This document shows positions 35,481-43,767 of a stretch of DNA of 64,000 bases, one piece after another (position 1 is the stretch's first letter; each line of letters opens with the position of its first letter). A model generated the notes under the pieces. The model did no database searches, was not told where the DNA came from, and saw nothing but the letters and a program-made list of their open reading frames with translations. The stretch is from Endozoicomonas euniceicola (GTDB taxonomy: Bacteria; Pseudomonadota; Gammaproteobacteria; Pseudomonadales; Endozoicomonadaceae), in NCBI RefSeq assembly GCF_025562755.1, contig NZ_CP103300.1:930001-994000 (forward strand), given 5' to 3'. Position numbers and translations under genes: made by a program.

Positions 35481-36251
35481 ATGCCAGTTTTTCGGTGCAG
35501 TAGGTGTGGGAAAGTTCTCGCAAATGCGAACTCTCTCAAAACTCATCAGCGAGTCCACTCTGGTGATAAGCCTTTTCAGTGCGAAATATGTAACAGGCGT
35601 TTTTCTTTTTCCAGTAATCTCACCCGACATACACGTACCCATACCAATGAAAGACCTTTTCAATGTCAGGAATGCGGAATGGCCTTTACAACTAACGGAA
35701 ACCTGATTCGGCACATGCAAATCCATCGCGGTGAAAGACCTTTTCAATGTCAGGAATGCAACAGCTCTTTTAGAAGTCAAACAAACCTGACTAAGCACAA
35801 CCAGAGCGTTCATGGCGGAAAAAGATCCTTTCTGTGTCAAATATGCGGTTATGGTTTTAGTCAACAGTCCTATCTCTACAGACACAACCAGGCAGAACAC
35901 CCACCCGAATCAGCAACCTATTCTGCCACTGTGCATACGCACACGGAACCAGAGGGAGTGGTAGCCGTAACAACCCGAACCAAGGTATCTTTAAACAGTA
36001 CTGAAACCTTAAGCACCGTCACATCCCCGATAGGAAGTGCCTATCTACTAGTCACTGAATACCGCTCTGCAGCCACTGCCACTATAACAACGGCAACGGC
36101 AACCCAGGGATCAGGACTAGTAACCACGGATACTGAGCAAAACGTTCCGGGTTCTGGCTCTGAAAGCATTTTTTCAGATGTACCATTCGATGAACTACTG
36201 AGTATTTATAATCCTGATTCTGAAGAGACATTTGATGACATTCCCAGCTGA
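35481..36251 (+). CDS. C2H2 zinc-finger protein 6 with acidic tail
   Basis: 256 residues, five fingers with regular linkers (HSGDKPFQC, HTNERPFQC, HRGERPFQC), close to the eukaryotic Krueppel consensus. Tail as in the other copies; end FDELLSIYNPDSEETFDDIPS, like copy 3. Start at ATG 35481 after CACAGGAGTACCAGAC. Last unit of the array; the sequence after it breaks off within the yacL-derived piece. Confidence 0.82.
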   Translation: MPVFRCSRCGKVLANANSLKTHQRVHSGDKPFQCEICNRRFSFSSNLTRHTRTHTNERPFQCQECGMAFTTNGNLIRHMQIHRGERPFQCQECNSSFRSQTNLTKHNQSVHGGKRSFLCQICGYGFSQQSYLYRHNQAEHPPESATYSATVHTHTEPEGVVAVTTRTKVSLNSTETLSTVTSPIGSAYLLVTEYRSAATATITTATATQGSGLVTTDTEQNVPGSGSESIFSDVPFDELLSIYNPDSEETFDDIPS

Positions 36252-36367
36252 ACAAAACAATGCCTCCACGTTTTTCCGACCTGTCAGGTCAGTAAACATA
36301 TCCTCTTTTTTGGCACTGGAAGTACGTTTAGGGAGTTCATTGCTGAATGGACGCAAACGACTCTGCC

Positions 36368-36769
36368 TTAAACATCACGCATCCAATTCTCTAATATATA
36401 GCCTGCGCTACTGAGAGCCATGCAAGCCCGACTCAACTGCTTCGACTTCACTAATATATAATCTGTGTCGTACGTAGACAGGGCAAACAGGCTGATACCC
36501 GCTTCATCCAGAGTCGTTGCCAACCCCGCCAGAATACCAGTCAGTGCAAAATCCAGAGGGCCGGTCACTTTCAGTGCCGACCAGTCCATTTCTGCCTTTT
36601 CTGAATTCAGTTTAATGGATGACTCACAGACGATCGACAGCTCCTCATCCGTGCGCATCACTGAAAAAATCTCGCTGTTCATTACGTCTGTGGGAACAGG
36701 GCTGTCAATTGAAAAGCGATGAACCGAAAAGCTTTGCTGCAAAACCGATAAATGCAAGGGTTTGGACAC
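36368..36769 (-). CDS. ACT-domain protein (small, CASTOR-like ACT_7 type)
   Basis: 133 residues, probably a ligand-binding or regulatory ACT domain. Conserved stretch: DEELSIVCESSIKL, WSALKVTGPLDFALTGILAGLATTL, AGISLFALSTYDTDYILVK. GTG start at 36769 overlapping the stop of the upstream gene by one base (TAGTG), so translation is coupled. A broken second copy lies at 29536-29741 on the other side of the zinc-finger array, showing that this gene region was duplicated when the array formed or inserted. Confidence 0.75.
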   Translation of the reverse strand: MSKPLHLSVLQQSFSVHRFSIDSPVPTDVMNSEIFSVMRTDEELSIVCESSIKLNSEKAEMDWSALKVTGPLDFALTGILAGLATTLDEAGISLFALSTYDTDYILVKSKQLSRACMALSSAGYILENWMRDV

Positions 36770-38016
36770 TATATTTCCTGAGACTTCTGTAAATGAGCCT
36801 GACGACTATCGTTGTATTGGATTCTGTTTAGTACCAGCAATGAAACCACCGCCAGAGTACACAGCAACCCCCACAAACTGGCAGGCACAGCAAGTTGCTG
36901 GTGCGTAATGCACAAAGCCGCTGCAACGGTGGCGAAACGCCCGGCTTCCAGAGCCACCAGCTTTTGGTTTTTTTCCAGCAGCCAGCCAATAACCACCAAT
37001 TGCACAATAAACACAACCACCCAGAGTGTATTAAACCACATGGGCATGAGGTGATAACTGCCCATTAGCGCCAGGGTGGCAATAATCATCAGGACAAAAT
37101 GGAAGGCCGTATAAACCATAAGAGGGCGGACGACAGTGGGTTGATAATTCTCATAGGCATGGATATCCGGCATTTTCATGGGTGTCGAAATATCGGACGG
37201 ACGATAACCGGTTTTGCGAAACCACAGGGTCAGCTTCTCTTGCCAGCGGCTGGTCGCCTTGCAGTCCTGCCACATCCCGGCATACAGATGCAGGTTAGCC
37301 CATAAAGGATTCCAGCTGCGTAAGGGTTTCAGTGTGCCATAACGAATGGGTTCATACTGTTCATCCTCTTCTTTAAAGGTGCCAAACAGGCGATCCCAGA
37401 GAATAAAAACCCCGCCATAATTTTTATCCAGGTAACGCCGGTTTTTTGCGTGATGAACCCGGTGGTTCGAAGGCGTCACAAAAAACCATTCAAACCAACC
37501 CAGTTTTGGCACATGGCGGGTATGAACCCAGAACTGATACAGCAGATTAATAAGGCCCACTGTAAAAAAGACCACTGCCGGAACGCCCACCACCGCCATC
37601 GGCACGTAAAACAACCAGCCGAAAATAAAGCCGCTGCTGGATTGTCGTAAAGCCGTCGTCAGGTTGTACTCTTCGCTCTGATGATGCACCGCATGGGCAG
37701 CCCAAAGGACATTGATTTCATGCCCCAGGCGATGATTCCAGTAATAACAGAGATCGTAAAAAACAAACCCAACTACCCAGACCCACAGGGACTCAACGCT
37801 CATTTCCCACAGGCCAAACACACTGAACAACCCTGTATAAATCGTCACGCTGACGACTTTGGTCAGAATGCCGGAGGTGATGCTGATCATGCCTGCGCTC
37901 AGGCTGTTAATCGCATCACTGAACCGGTAATAGTCTTTTTTTCTGACGACGGTAACAATAACTTCGGTAGCAATCAGCAGAATAAACACCGGGATAGCAT
38001 AAACAATATAATCCAC
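36769..38016 (-). CDS. Sterol desaturase / fatty acid hydroxylase superfamily membrane protein
   Basis: 415 residues, di-iron membrane oxygenase family. Histidine motifs HRLGH, HAVHH and HRVHH with a further HTRH, between N-terminal membrane segments, plus three or four more helices after residue 290 that make it longer than the simple hydroxylases. The layout is closest to alkylglycerol monooxygenase-like members. Substrate unknown; lipid hydroxylation or ether-lipid cleavage is possible. Coupled to the downstream ACT gene. Confidence 0.82.
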   Translation of the reverse strand: MDYIVYAIPVFILLIATEVIVTVVRKKDYYRFSDAINSLSAGMISITSGILTKVVSVTIYTGLFSVFGLWEMSVESLWVWVVGFVFYDLCYYWNHRLGHEINVLWAAHAVHHQSEEYNLTTALRQSSSGFIFGWLFYVPMAVVGVPAVVFFTVGLINLLYQFWVHTRHVPKLGWFEWFFVTPSNHRVHHAKNRRYLDKNYGGVFILWDRLFGTFKEEDEQYEPIRYGTLKPLRSWNPLWANLHLYAGMWQDCKATSRWQEKLTLWFRKTGYRPSDISTPMKMPDIHAYENYQPTVVRPLMVYTAFHFVLMIIATLALMGSYHLMPMWFNTLWVVVFIVQLVVIGWLLEKNQKLVALEAGRFATVAAALCITHQQLAVPASLWGLLCTLAVVSLLVLNRIQYNDSRQAHLQKSQEI

Positions 38017-38083
38017 GACATTGCTCCATTATTATTGTTATCTGTGGGCTCCCCATGAATGCTTTACTCTACCGCGAAGCACT

Positions 38084-39277
38084 TCACTCATCCAGCACAT
38101 CAAAACCCAGCGCCTGCAAACGTTGCTGCACCTCCTGACTGGAACGGCTGGCATCAATCTTCAAAGTGCTGAACTCCCGACGTTCTGAGTAATTTTTACG
38201 CATAAAGTCAAAAGCCAGCTTGCGCGCTTCCGGTTCCATTTTCAGCAGGCGACGCATCAGGGCGTCATCACGCCGAATATCATAAGTGGCTCGCATGGCA
38301 ACAGAAGCGGCCTGATCAGCATCGACCGTGCCCGTAAAGTCCAGTTTCATAAGCGGCGGCAACGGCGTAAGATCCTGTTGCGAGGTTCGGGCAGGCAGCC
38401 CCAGAAAGCGACAAAGTGCCTGATACACCATAACCGTTCCCGTCACTTTGGCGTCCAGACTGTAACCGGCAATATGCGGTGTGCCAATATCCACCAGCTC
38501 CAGCAATTCAGGATCGACCTCCGGTTCGTGCTCCCAGACATCCAGCACCACGCTAAGGTCATCCCTGGCCTTCAGAACATTCAGCAACGCCCGGTTGTCA
38601 ACCACAGCTCCCCGCCCGGCATTAATCAATACCGTGCCATGCTTCATAGCCAGCAATTGCTGTTCGCCAAACAGATGGTAAGTCGGGTAGTCACCCGAGG
38701 TAGTCAAGGGCGTATGCAGGGCAATAACATCGCAGCGTTCAAGCAGCTCATCCAGTTCCACCAGCTCAACACCAGCTTCTGCTTCAAGCAGAGGGTCATT
38801 AGCCATCACCCTTACCCCCAATGCTTGCAAAGCTCGATAGAGGCGACCGCCAACCTGCCCCTTACCGACAATCCCAACAGTACGACCGGTTATGCAGTAA
38901 CCATCCCGCTCCGCAAGAATATCCAGTGCACACAACACATACTCCACCACCGAGCGGGCATTGCAGCCCGGCGCATTGGAAAACCCAACGCCCTGCTCTT
39001 TCAGGGCTGGCAGCTCAATATGGTCACAGCCAGCGGTGCAGGTTCCGACAAATTTCAGGGAGCTGTTCTGTATCAGCTCTTTATTCACTTTGGTGACAGA
39101 GCGTGCCACCAGCACATCCGCCCCGGCCAGATCGTCGGCGGTGAGACTGCGCCCCGGCAAAGTCACCACATCGCCCAGCCCGGCAAAGCACTCCCGCACC
39201 AGGGGAATATTTTCGTCGGCCACTATTTTTAAAGCCCTTGGCTCTAAAGAAGAAGGTCTTGAAGCATCAGATTTCAT
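38084..39277 (-). CDS. pdxB: Erythronate-4-phosphate dehydrogenase PdxB
   Basis: Second enzyme of DXP-independent pyridoxal phosphate synthesis; oxidises 4-phosphoerythronate. 397 residues. KIVADENIPLVRECFAGLG at the start of the domain, NAPGCNARSVVEYV, the NAD fold GIVGKGQVGGRLYRAL, catalytic HTPLT, NAGRGAVVDN, DVWEHEPE and GTPHIAGYSLDAK are all PdxB-type, followed by its C-terminal dimer domain. About 15 extra N-terminal residues precede the domain; a later start is possible. Confidence 0.94.
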   Translation of the reverse strand: MKSDASRPSSLEPRALKIVADENIPLVRECFAGLGDVVTLPGRSLTADDLAGADVLVARSVTKVNKELIQNSSLKFVGTCTAGCDHIELPALKEQGVGFSNAPGCNARSVVEYVLCALDILAERDGYCITGRTVGIVGKGQVGGRLYRALQALGVRVMANDPLLEAEAGVELVELDELLERCDVIALHTPLTTSGDYPTYHLFGEQQLLAMKHGTVLINAGRGAVVDNRALLNVLKARDDLSVVLDVWEHEPEVDPELLELVDIGTPHIAGYSLDAKVTGTVMVYQALCRFLGLPARTSQQDLTPLPPLMKLDFTGTVDADQAASVAMRATYDIRRDDALMRRLLKMEPEARKLAFDFMRKNYSERREFSTLKIDASRSSQEVQQRLQALGFDVLDE

Positions 39278-39419
39278 AACAGCAGGATCATCATCAATAA
39301 AAAAAGCGATACTAACGTCCTATTTGCAGGCTGGAAAGAGCAGTCTAATAGCCACTACTAACAGGTTGTTGTAGGCTAGTTTTATTCTCTGGTCGAATCT
39401 CAGTCTTTTCCAATATGAA

Positions 39420-40493
39420 ATGATCCGCTTCCTGCTCCCACTGTTACTGTTTATTCTTTCAGGCTGCCAGCCCGGCAACCCAATGGATGACTTATTGGAT
39501 GACTATCTGAAACGGATCAGTCGTGTTACCGGGATAGACCCCGTCCCTCACAAAAACACCATAAACCCGACACTCCCCCCGCTGAAAAAACGTATTTATG
39601 ATATTCCCGATATCCGTATGAAAGCGCTGGCAGCCCTGAATCTGCTGGAATGCCCGAGACTGAGTGAAGTAGTGGCTTACCGGAACAGCAGCCTGGGGCG
39701 ACAGATGTTGCCATCTCAGCGTCTGCATTACGAAAAAGAGTTACTCAACGAATTGGCTGACTGTATTCAATACCTGCAGGAAACGGAACCTGATTCAAAG
39801 ATTCTGCCGGAGCTGCGCCGCATCACTCATCGTAAGCAGGCGCAACTTCCGGCCGTTCGCTGGAATGCCCTGTTTGGTCATGTAGAACTGGCCAACCAAC
39901 TGACCCTGCTGCCGGAATCATTGCCGGATACGCACTCAGGTCAGACCGGAACGGTTAATGCGCTGCTGTACCTGGGCCGCTACCTGCCTGACCAGACCCT
40001 TGCGGCGCCTTACACAAAAGCAGAACTGGAACAACACCTGCAACAGCTGACTGCCTCCCACTACAGCGGGCAGCTGCTTCGGTCGGCCATACGGCTGACT
40101 GACACCCTGAATGCAGTGGCTTACCTTCTGGAAACCCGTCTGAAGCAACGCCCCCTATGCCCTAAGGGTCGCCTGATGCCCGCAGCAGAACGTTTGCAGA
40201 ATGTCTTCCGCCTGCTTTACGCCAGCCAGATACAGGCCTGGCTGAGCCGCATTCACCGGGAAGGCAGTGCATGGCGTTCAGCCATGAAGCAACTGCTTCA
40301 GCAACTGCCTCCTCCCCCCTCTGAGCCTATGGATGATTATCTGCAACAGATTGCTTCTGACCAGCCCCCGATCAGCATCTGGTATCAGCTTGACCAGTCG
40401 GTAAAACACCATACCTCGGCCTGGCAGGCTGTACTGGGCGAGTGCAACCTCATGCCTGCCGGTCGCTCCCCCCCGTCGCCTCCCCCTCGTTAA
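39420..40493 (+). CDS. DUF3080-like lipoprotein
   Basis: 357 residues with a lipoprotein signal: MIRFLLPLLLFILSGC, lipobox LSGC at Cys16. The mature protein is helical, with the opening MDDLLDDYLKRISRV and RMKALAALNLLECPRLSEVVAYRNSSLGR, which recalls the DUF3080 family of gammaproteobacterial lipoproteins. Proline-rich C-terminus. Probably outer-membrane anchored; function unknown. Confidence 0.7.
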   Translation: MIRFLLPLLLFILSGCQPGNPMDDLLDDYLKRISRVTGIDPVPHKNTINPTLPPLKKRIYDIPDIRMKALAALNLLECPRLSEVVAYRNSSLGRQMLPSQRLHYEKELLNELADCIQYLQETEPDSKILPELRRITHRKQAQLPAVRWNALFGHVELANQLTLLPESLPDTHSGQTGTVNALLYLGRYLPDQTLAAPYTKAELEQHLQQLTASHYSGQLLRSAIRLTDTLNAVAYLLETRLKQRPLCPKGRLMPAAERLQNVFRLLYASQIQAWLSRIHREGSAWRSAMKQLLQQLPPPPSEPMDDYLQQIASDQPPISIWYQLDQSVKHHTSAWQAVLGECNLMPAGRSPPSPPPR

Positions 40494-40574
40494 CTTCCCC
40501 TGTTGAATGCCGATAGCCTTTCCTGTGAACAGCTCACCTTTTTCGCTACGCAGGTTTCAGGAGACAGGGCATTT

Positions 40575-41264
40575 ATGGATAACAAGCCAGTAGAGAATAC
40601 CAATGTCATTGATCTCTTTACCCGCAAGCCCCTTGATGAAAACGCATCCAGCAAAATAATCCGTCTGGCACCTGAAACGGACGGCATGGAAATGCTGTAC
40701 AGCAACGATGCCAACCCCGGTAAATTGTTCAGTATGAAAATTCTGTGCTGGGCGCTCCGCAAAGACGGCAGTGTTGATGCAATGGTTCCCTGGCTGAACC
40801 GTCTGGTGCCTGCCAGGGAACTGAATGATCCACTGAATGGCCACTGGGAAGGTTATTACGACAGTTTTCATGAGACAGCCTATTTCGAGCCACCCGAGTA
40901 CAAGGTCGTGGAACTTGAAAATGCGGCCAGCTTTTATAACATCGACAGTGAAGACCCGGACATCATCCTTCAGGAAATAAACGACAACATTGGTACCCAT
41001 GCCATTTTGTCAGAAGACAGTTTCAAAACAGTGGTTCTGGTCCATGTCACCAGCTGGCGACTGTTTAACGATGGCCGGATACTGGCGATGGTGGCAAACG
41101 AGGAAGAAGTCGACACCACCCCTATTCTGGCAGGCGATGATTGTCTGTACGCAGCCCAGGAGCATGAAAACTTCCGCTATTTCTTTCACCATGTTATCGC
41201 CAATAAAATTAAAAAAGGTGATCCCGATGCTATTTCGGCGTTTACCCAACTGGTGGATGAATAG
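40575..41264 (+). CDS. Conserved hypothetical protein
   Basis: 229 residues from ATG 40575 (MDNKPVENTNVIDLFTRKPL), with AGGAGAC upstream; the frame extends to 40503, close to the lipoprotein stop. Soluble, acidic, aromatic-rich; no signal peptide. The motif NVIDLFTRKPL is common at starts of small gammaproteobacterial proteins. No domain recognised. Same strand as the lipoprotein gene and may share its transcript. Confidence 0.6.
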   Translation: MDNKPVENTNVIDLFTRKPLDENASSKIIRLAPETDGMEMLYSNDANPGKLFSMKILCWALRKDGSVDAMVPWLNRLVPARELNDPLNGHWEGYYDSFHETAYFEPPEYKVVELENAASFYNIDSEDPDIILQEINDNIGTHAILSEDSFKTVVLVHVTSWRLFNDGRILAMVANEEEVDTTPILAGDDCLYAAQEHENFRYFFHHVIANKIKKGDPDAISAFTQLVDE

Positions 41265-41389
41265 AACCCGCTGCCTTGTATACGACATTAACCGTTTAAA
41301 TCCTCGCCATATCACTGTGACAGTGTCTGAATCCAATAACGCCATGATGAACTTCTTCATTCACATCCATCAAAAAGCATCGCAGTCCG

Positions 41390-41425
41390 GAGTGACTGCT
41401 CCCCACCCTATCGGGTGAGGCTTCT
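41390..41425 (-). mobile_element. Right-end hairpin of the IS605-type tnpB element
   Basis: CTCCCCACCC-tat-GGGTGAGG then CTTCTGATTTCTT directly downstream (minus strand) of the tnpB stop. This arrangement is typical of IS200/IS605 right ends, whose transcript forms the 3' part of the guide (omega) RNA. The exact element end cannot be fixed without another copy. Confidence 0.55.
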
Positions 41426-41431
41426 GATTTC

Positions 41432-42604
41432 TTAGGCAGCAACCGACAGTCTGCCGGATTTACGCAAGCCTCCATCAGCAGAAACGGACAGTCCTTCCGC
41501 CTTTAATTTCAATATGCCTTGCTTCTTGATATTGCGAGCTGCATTAATATCCCGGTCATGGATAGCACCACAGCTACACTCCCATGATCGGATTCTCAAT
41601 GGCATTTTTTCCTGTTTCAAATCGCAGACTGAGCAAGTTTTAGAGGATGCAAACCACTGGTCTATCTTCACCAGATGTTTACCTTCCTGCTTTGCCTTGT
41701 ATTCGAGTTTGGTTATCAGTGAGTGCCAGCCAGCATCAGCAATAGAACGAGCAAGACGCTTGTTCTTGAGCATGTTTTTAACTTTCAGTGTCTCCACAAT
41801 CACCGCTTGGTTTTCGTCGATGAGTTGTTTTGATAGCTTATGCTGAAAATCATTACGGGCAAAGGCTACACGCTCATGCGCCTTTGCCACCAATAAACGG
41901 GCTTTGTGCCTACCTTTTGAGCCTTTCTTGCAGCGAGATAGAGCCTGTTGTTTTCTTTTCAGGTTACGTTGGGCTTTTTTCAGAAAGCGAGGATTGCCAG
42001 TCTTATGGCCGGTACTGGTGATAGCCAGATCAGCAATCCCCATATCAACACCGACAACCTGATTAGCTTCAAGATTATCAATCTGTTTTGGTTGTTCCTG
42101 GGTATCATCAGCCAATATGGAGGCAAAATACTTGCCGGTTAGCGTTCTGCTCAGGGTGATAGACTTCATCTTACCCACTATTTCACGATGCACTTTAGCC
42201 CTTATGGGCTTGCACTTGGGGATTTTTATCCCGTTATCGCCCACAGAGACAGACGTACAATGGTAGCTACTTTGCTTGCCATGCTTTTTCTTGAAGCGAG
42301 GAAATCTTGCCTGCAATTTGGGATTGAAAAAGTTTTGAAAGGCCGTATCCAGATTGATAGTGGCCTGTTGCAGTGCAATAGAGTCAGCGTTTTTCAGCCA
42401 TGAGTACTTTCGGCTTTTCTTGGCTTTTGCCAGCAAGGGCTTCAGGTGTTTTTTGGGAGAAAGGCTCTGCCCACGAACCTTGTAATAATGAACCTTAATA
42501 GCCAGGGCCTTGTTCCATACGAACCGCACAGCATCAAACTGACGGTCGAGAAATTCCGCCTGCTCTGATGTTGGATAGATTCGTACTTTGGTGGCTCTCA
42601 GCAT
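41432..42604 (-). CDS. tnpB: IS200/IS605-family TnpB (RNA-guided nuclease), stand-alone
   Basis: 390 residues. N-terminal MLRATKVRIYPTSEQAEFLDRQF, RuvC residues in GVDMGIADLA, IVETLKVKNM and HDRDINAARNI, and a complete zinc finger (CSVCD...CSCG) between the last two. No tnpA lies nearby, so it is an IS1341-like, tnpB-only element. The frame is intact, so nuclease activity is possible. Another hairpin (CGCCCGCATTGGGCG, about 42749-42763) beyond its 5' side may mark the other limit. Confidence 0.9.
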   Translation of the reverse strand: MLRATKVRIYPTSEQAEFLDRQFDAVRFVWNKALAIKVHYYKVRGQSLSPKKHLKPLLAKAKKSRKYSWLKNADSIALQQATINLDTAFQNFFNPKLQARFPRFKKKHGKQSSYHCTSVSVGDNGIKIPKCKPIRAKVHREIVGKMKSITLSRTLTGKYFASILADDTQEQPKQIDNLEANQVVGVDMGIADLAITSTGHKTGNPRFLKKAQRNLKRKQQALSRCKKGSKGRHKARLLVAKAHERVAFARNDFQHKLSKQLIDENQAVIVETLKVKNMLKNKRLARSIADAGWHSLITKLEYKAKQEGKHLVKIDQWFASSKTCSVCDLKQEKMPLRIRSWECSCGAIHDRDINAARNIKKQGILKLKAEGLSVSADGGLRKSGRLSVAA

Positions 42605-42781
42605 GGAACGTTATTTTAGTGCTCATCAATATAAACTTTATATTAAAGGTATTTGAAAGAGGTTTTCAAGTGAGCGCACACAATAAAAATTTGCTTAGTA
42701 CACCAGATTGATGGCGGAAGGCTCTGTGCCTTCCCGTCTTATATCCCCGCCCGCATTGGGCGAGGGTTTACGACGATTTTG

Positions 42782-43411
42782 CTAAAGGACATGCCATCTG
42801 CCCAAGTCGCCCTGATAAACATTGGGAGGAAACTCTAGTCCCGGGTCATAAATGCAATCTTCTTGCGGACGTACCGCACGTATAGAATCACGACAGAACA
42901 TGCAATGAATCCGGATATACTCAGTCAAACAGCAAATTTTTCTAATCACCAAATTCAGACGTATGGGATAATCGATACGAAGAATATCGTATTCCCGAAG
43001 TGGGTGCTTGTCTGCTTTTTTGTTTGGACTGCGCCGATCCAACACTATGCATTGTGATAAATAGCTTTCATCCGCCCATCTCTCAGACTCGTATGCTGGA
43101 TACAACATATAATTAGCACACTTTTGACCTGCCGTTAATACCTCTAAAGGTTCGTACTCTCCTTCCATGAACCTTCGTATATTGGAACTGAGAACACCCG
43201 CATGTGGTCCGTAGAAGTAGAAAAATTTTCCCGGTGGTACTCTGATAATGTCTGACTTTGCCAAAAAACCGGGTCTCTTCAGTTCGTAATTGCCATGGCA
43301 CCGAATAGCCAGATTTTGAACTTTGCGGCCACCCGTTTTACAGGTAATTAATTGCACGCCGTTGGACAGACACACTTTATTTACTTTGGGTTTAAAGCGA
43401 AATAATGGCAT
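42782..43411 (-). CDS. Hypothetical protein, possibly Stv-type adhesin/effector domain
   Basis: 209 residues from ATG 43411 (MPLFRFKPKVNKV), chosen because GGAGG lies eight bases upstream. Features: NLAIRCHGNYELKRPGFLAKSDIIRVPPGKFFYFYGPHAGVL and a later Cys-rich part (ICCLTEYIRIHCMFC). The HG and PPG...FY patterns faintly recall the putative adhesin 'Stv' domain seen in host-associated bacteria, but this is from memory and weak. Lies between a transposon and a large accessory gene. Confidence 0.5.
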   Translation of the reverse strand: MPLFRFKPKVNKVCLSNGVQLITCKTGGRKVQNLAIRCHGNYELKRPGFLAKSDIIRVPPGKFFYFYGPHAGVLSSNIRRFMEGEYEPLEVLTAGQKCANYMLYPAYESERWADESYLSQCIVLDRRSPNKKADKHPLREYDILRIDYPIRLNLVIRKICCLTEYIRIHCMFCRDSIRAVRPQEDCIYDPGLEFPPNVYQGDLGRWHVL

Positions 43412-43426
43412 GATGGACACCTCCAA

Positions 43427-43767
43427 ATCACAAATTTTCTAATAGGTTTAGCACAAGTTACGGGCTTTGGTGATGAACTCTATCGATCAGTCACGAAATG
43501 AGACATTGAGATCACTATGAGCCTGCTGGACATCGGGAGGTGTCTCAAGGTTCGGGCTATACCTGCGAACTACTGCCCTATGCACGACATTAACCGTGTA
43601 TTTGCTCACATAATCAAGTAAATCCTATGCACTCCGCTCATCCCGAGGTAAGGATGGAAAATACACACAATTAACATGGAGCATGTGAGCATTTTGAGCC
43701 ATATTTAACGCCGTACCAGCCCTACTTTAGCGATAACTTCTGGGTCAACGGGAGCTTCCTTTCAGTT
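43427..43767. other. Intergenic region, no feature recognised
   Basis: About 340 bases between divergent accessory genes. It should carry both promoters; no palindrome, RNA gene or coding frame was identified. Confidence 0.4.

Larger units (their letters stand above)
29742..36325 (+). repeat. Tandem array of six zinc-finger gene units (about 1.08-1.17 kb each)
   Basis: Each unit holds a copy of the yacL 3' end (terminating near 29789, 30884, 31991, 33161, 34247 and 35322; mostly about 80 bases), then a common leader (CCCCTGCCTG, CTTTCCCGCAAG, CACAGGAGTATCAGG), then a C2H2 gene. The gene start spacing is 1097, 1098, 1170, 1085 and 1076 bases. The sixth unit ends after GGCACTGGAAGTACG near 36325 and meets the ACT gene region. 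Spacers of about 320 bases between genes contain only these elements. Confidence 0.88.

Noticed and set aside
38378..39232. Plus-strand frame of 284 codons
   Set aside because: Antisense shadow of pdxB.
40557..41000. Minus-strand frame of 147 codons
   Set aside because: Antisense to the 40575 gene, which has a ribosome site and protein-like composition.
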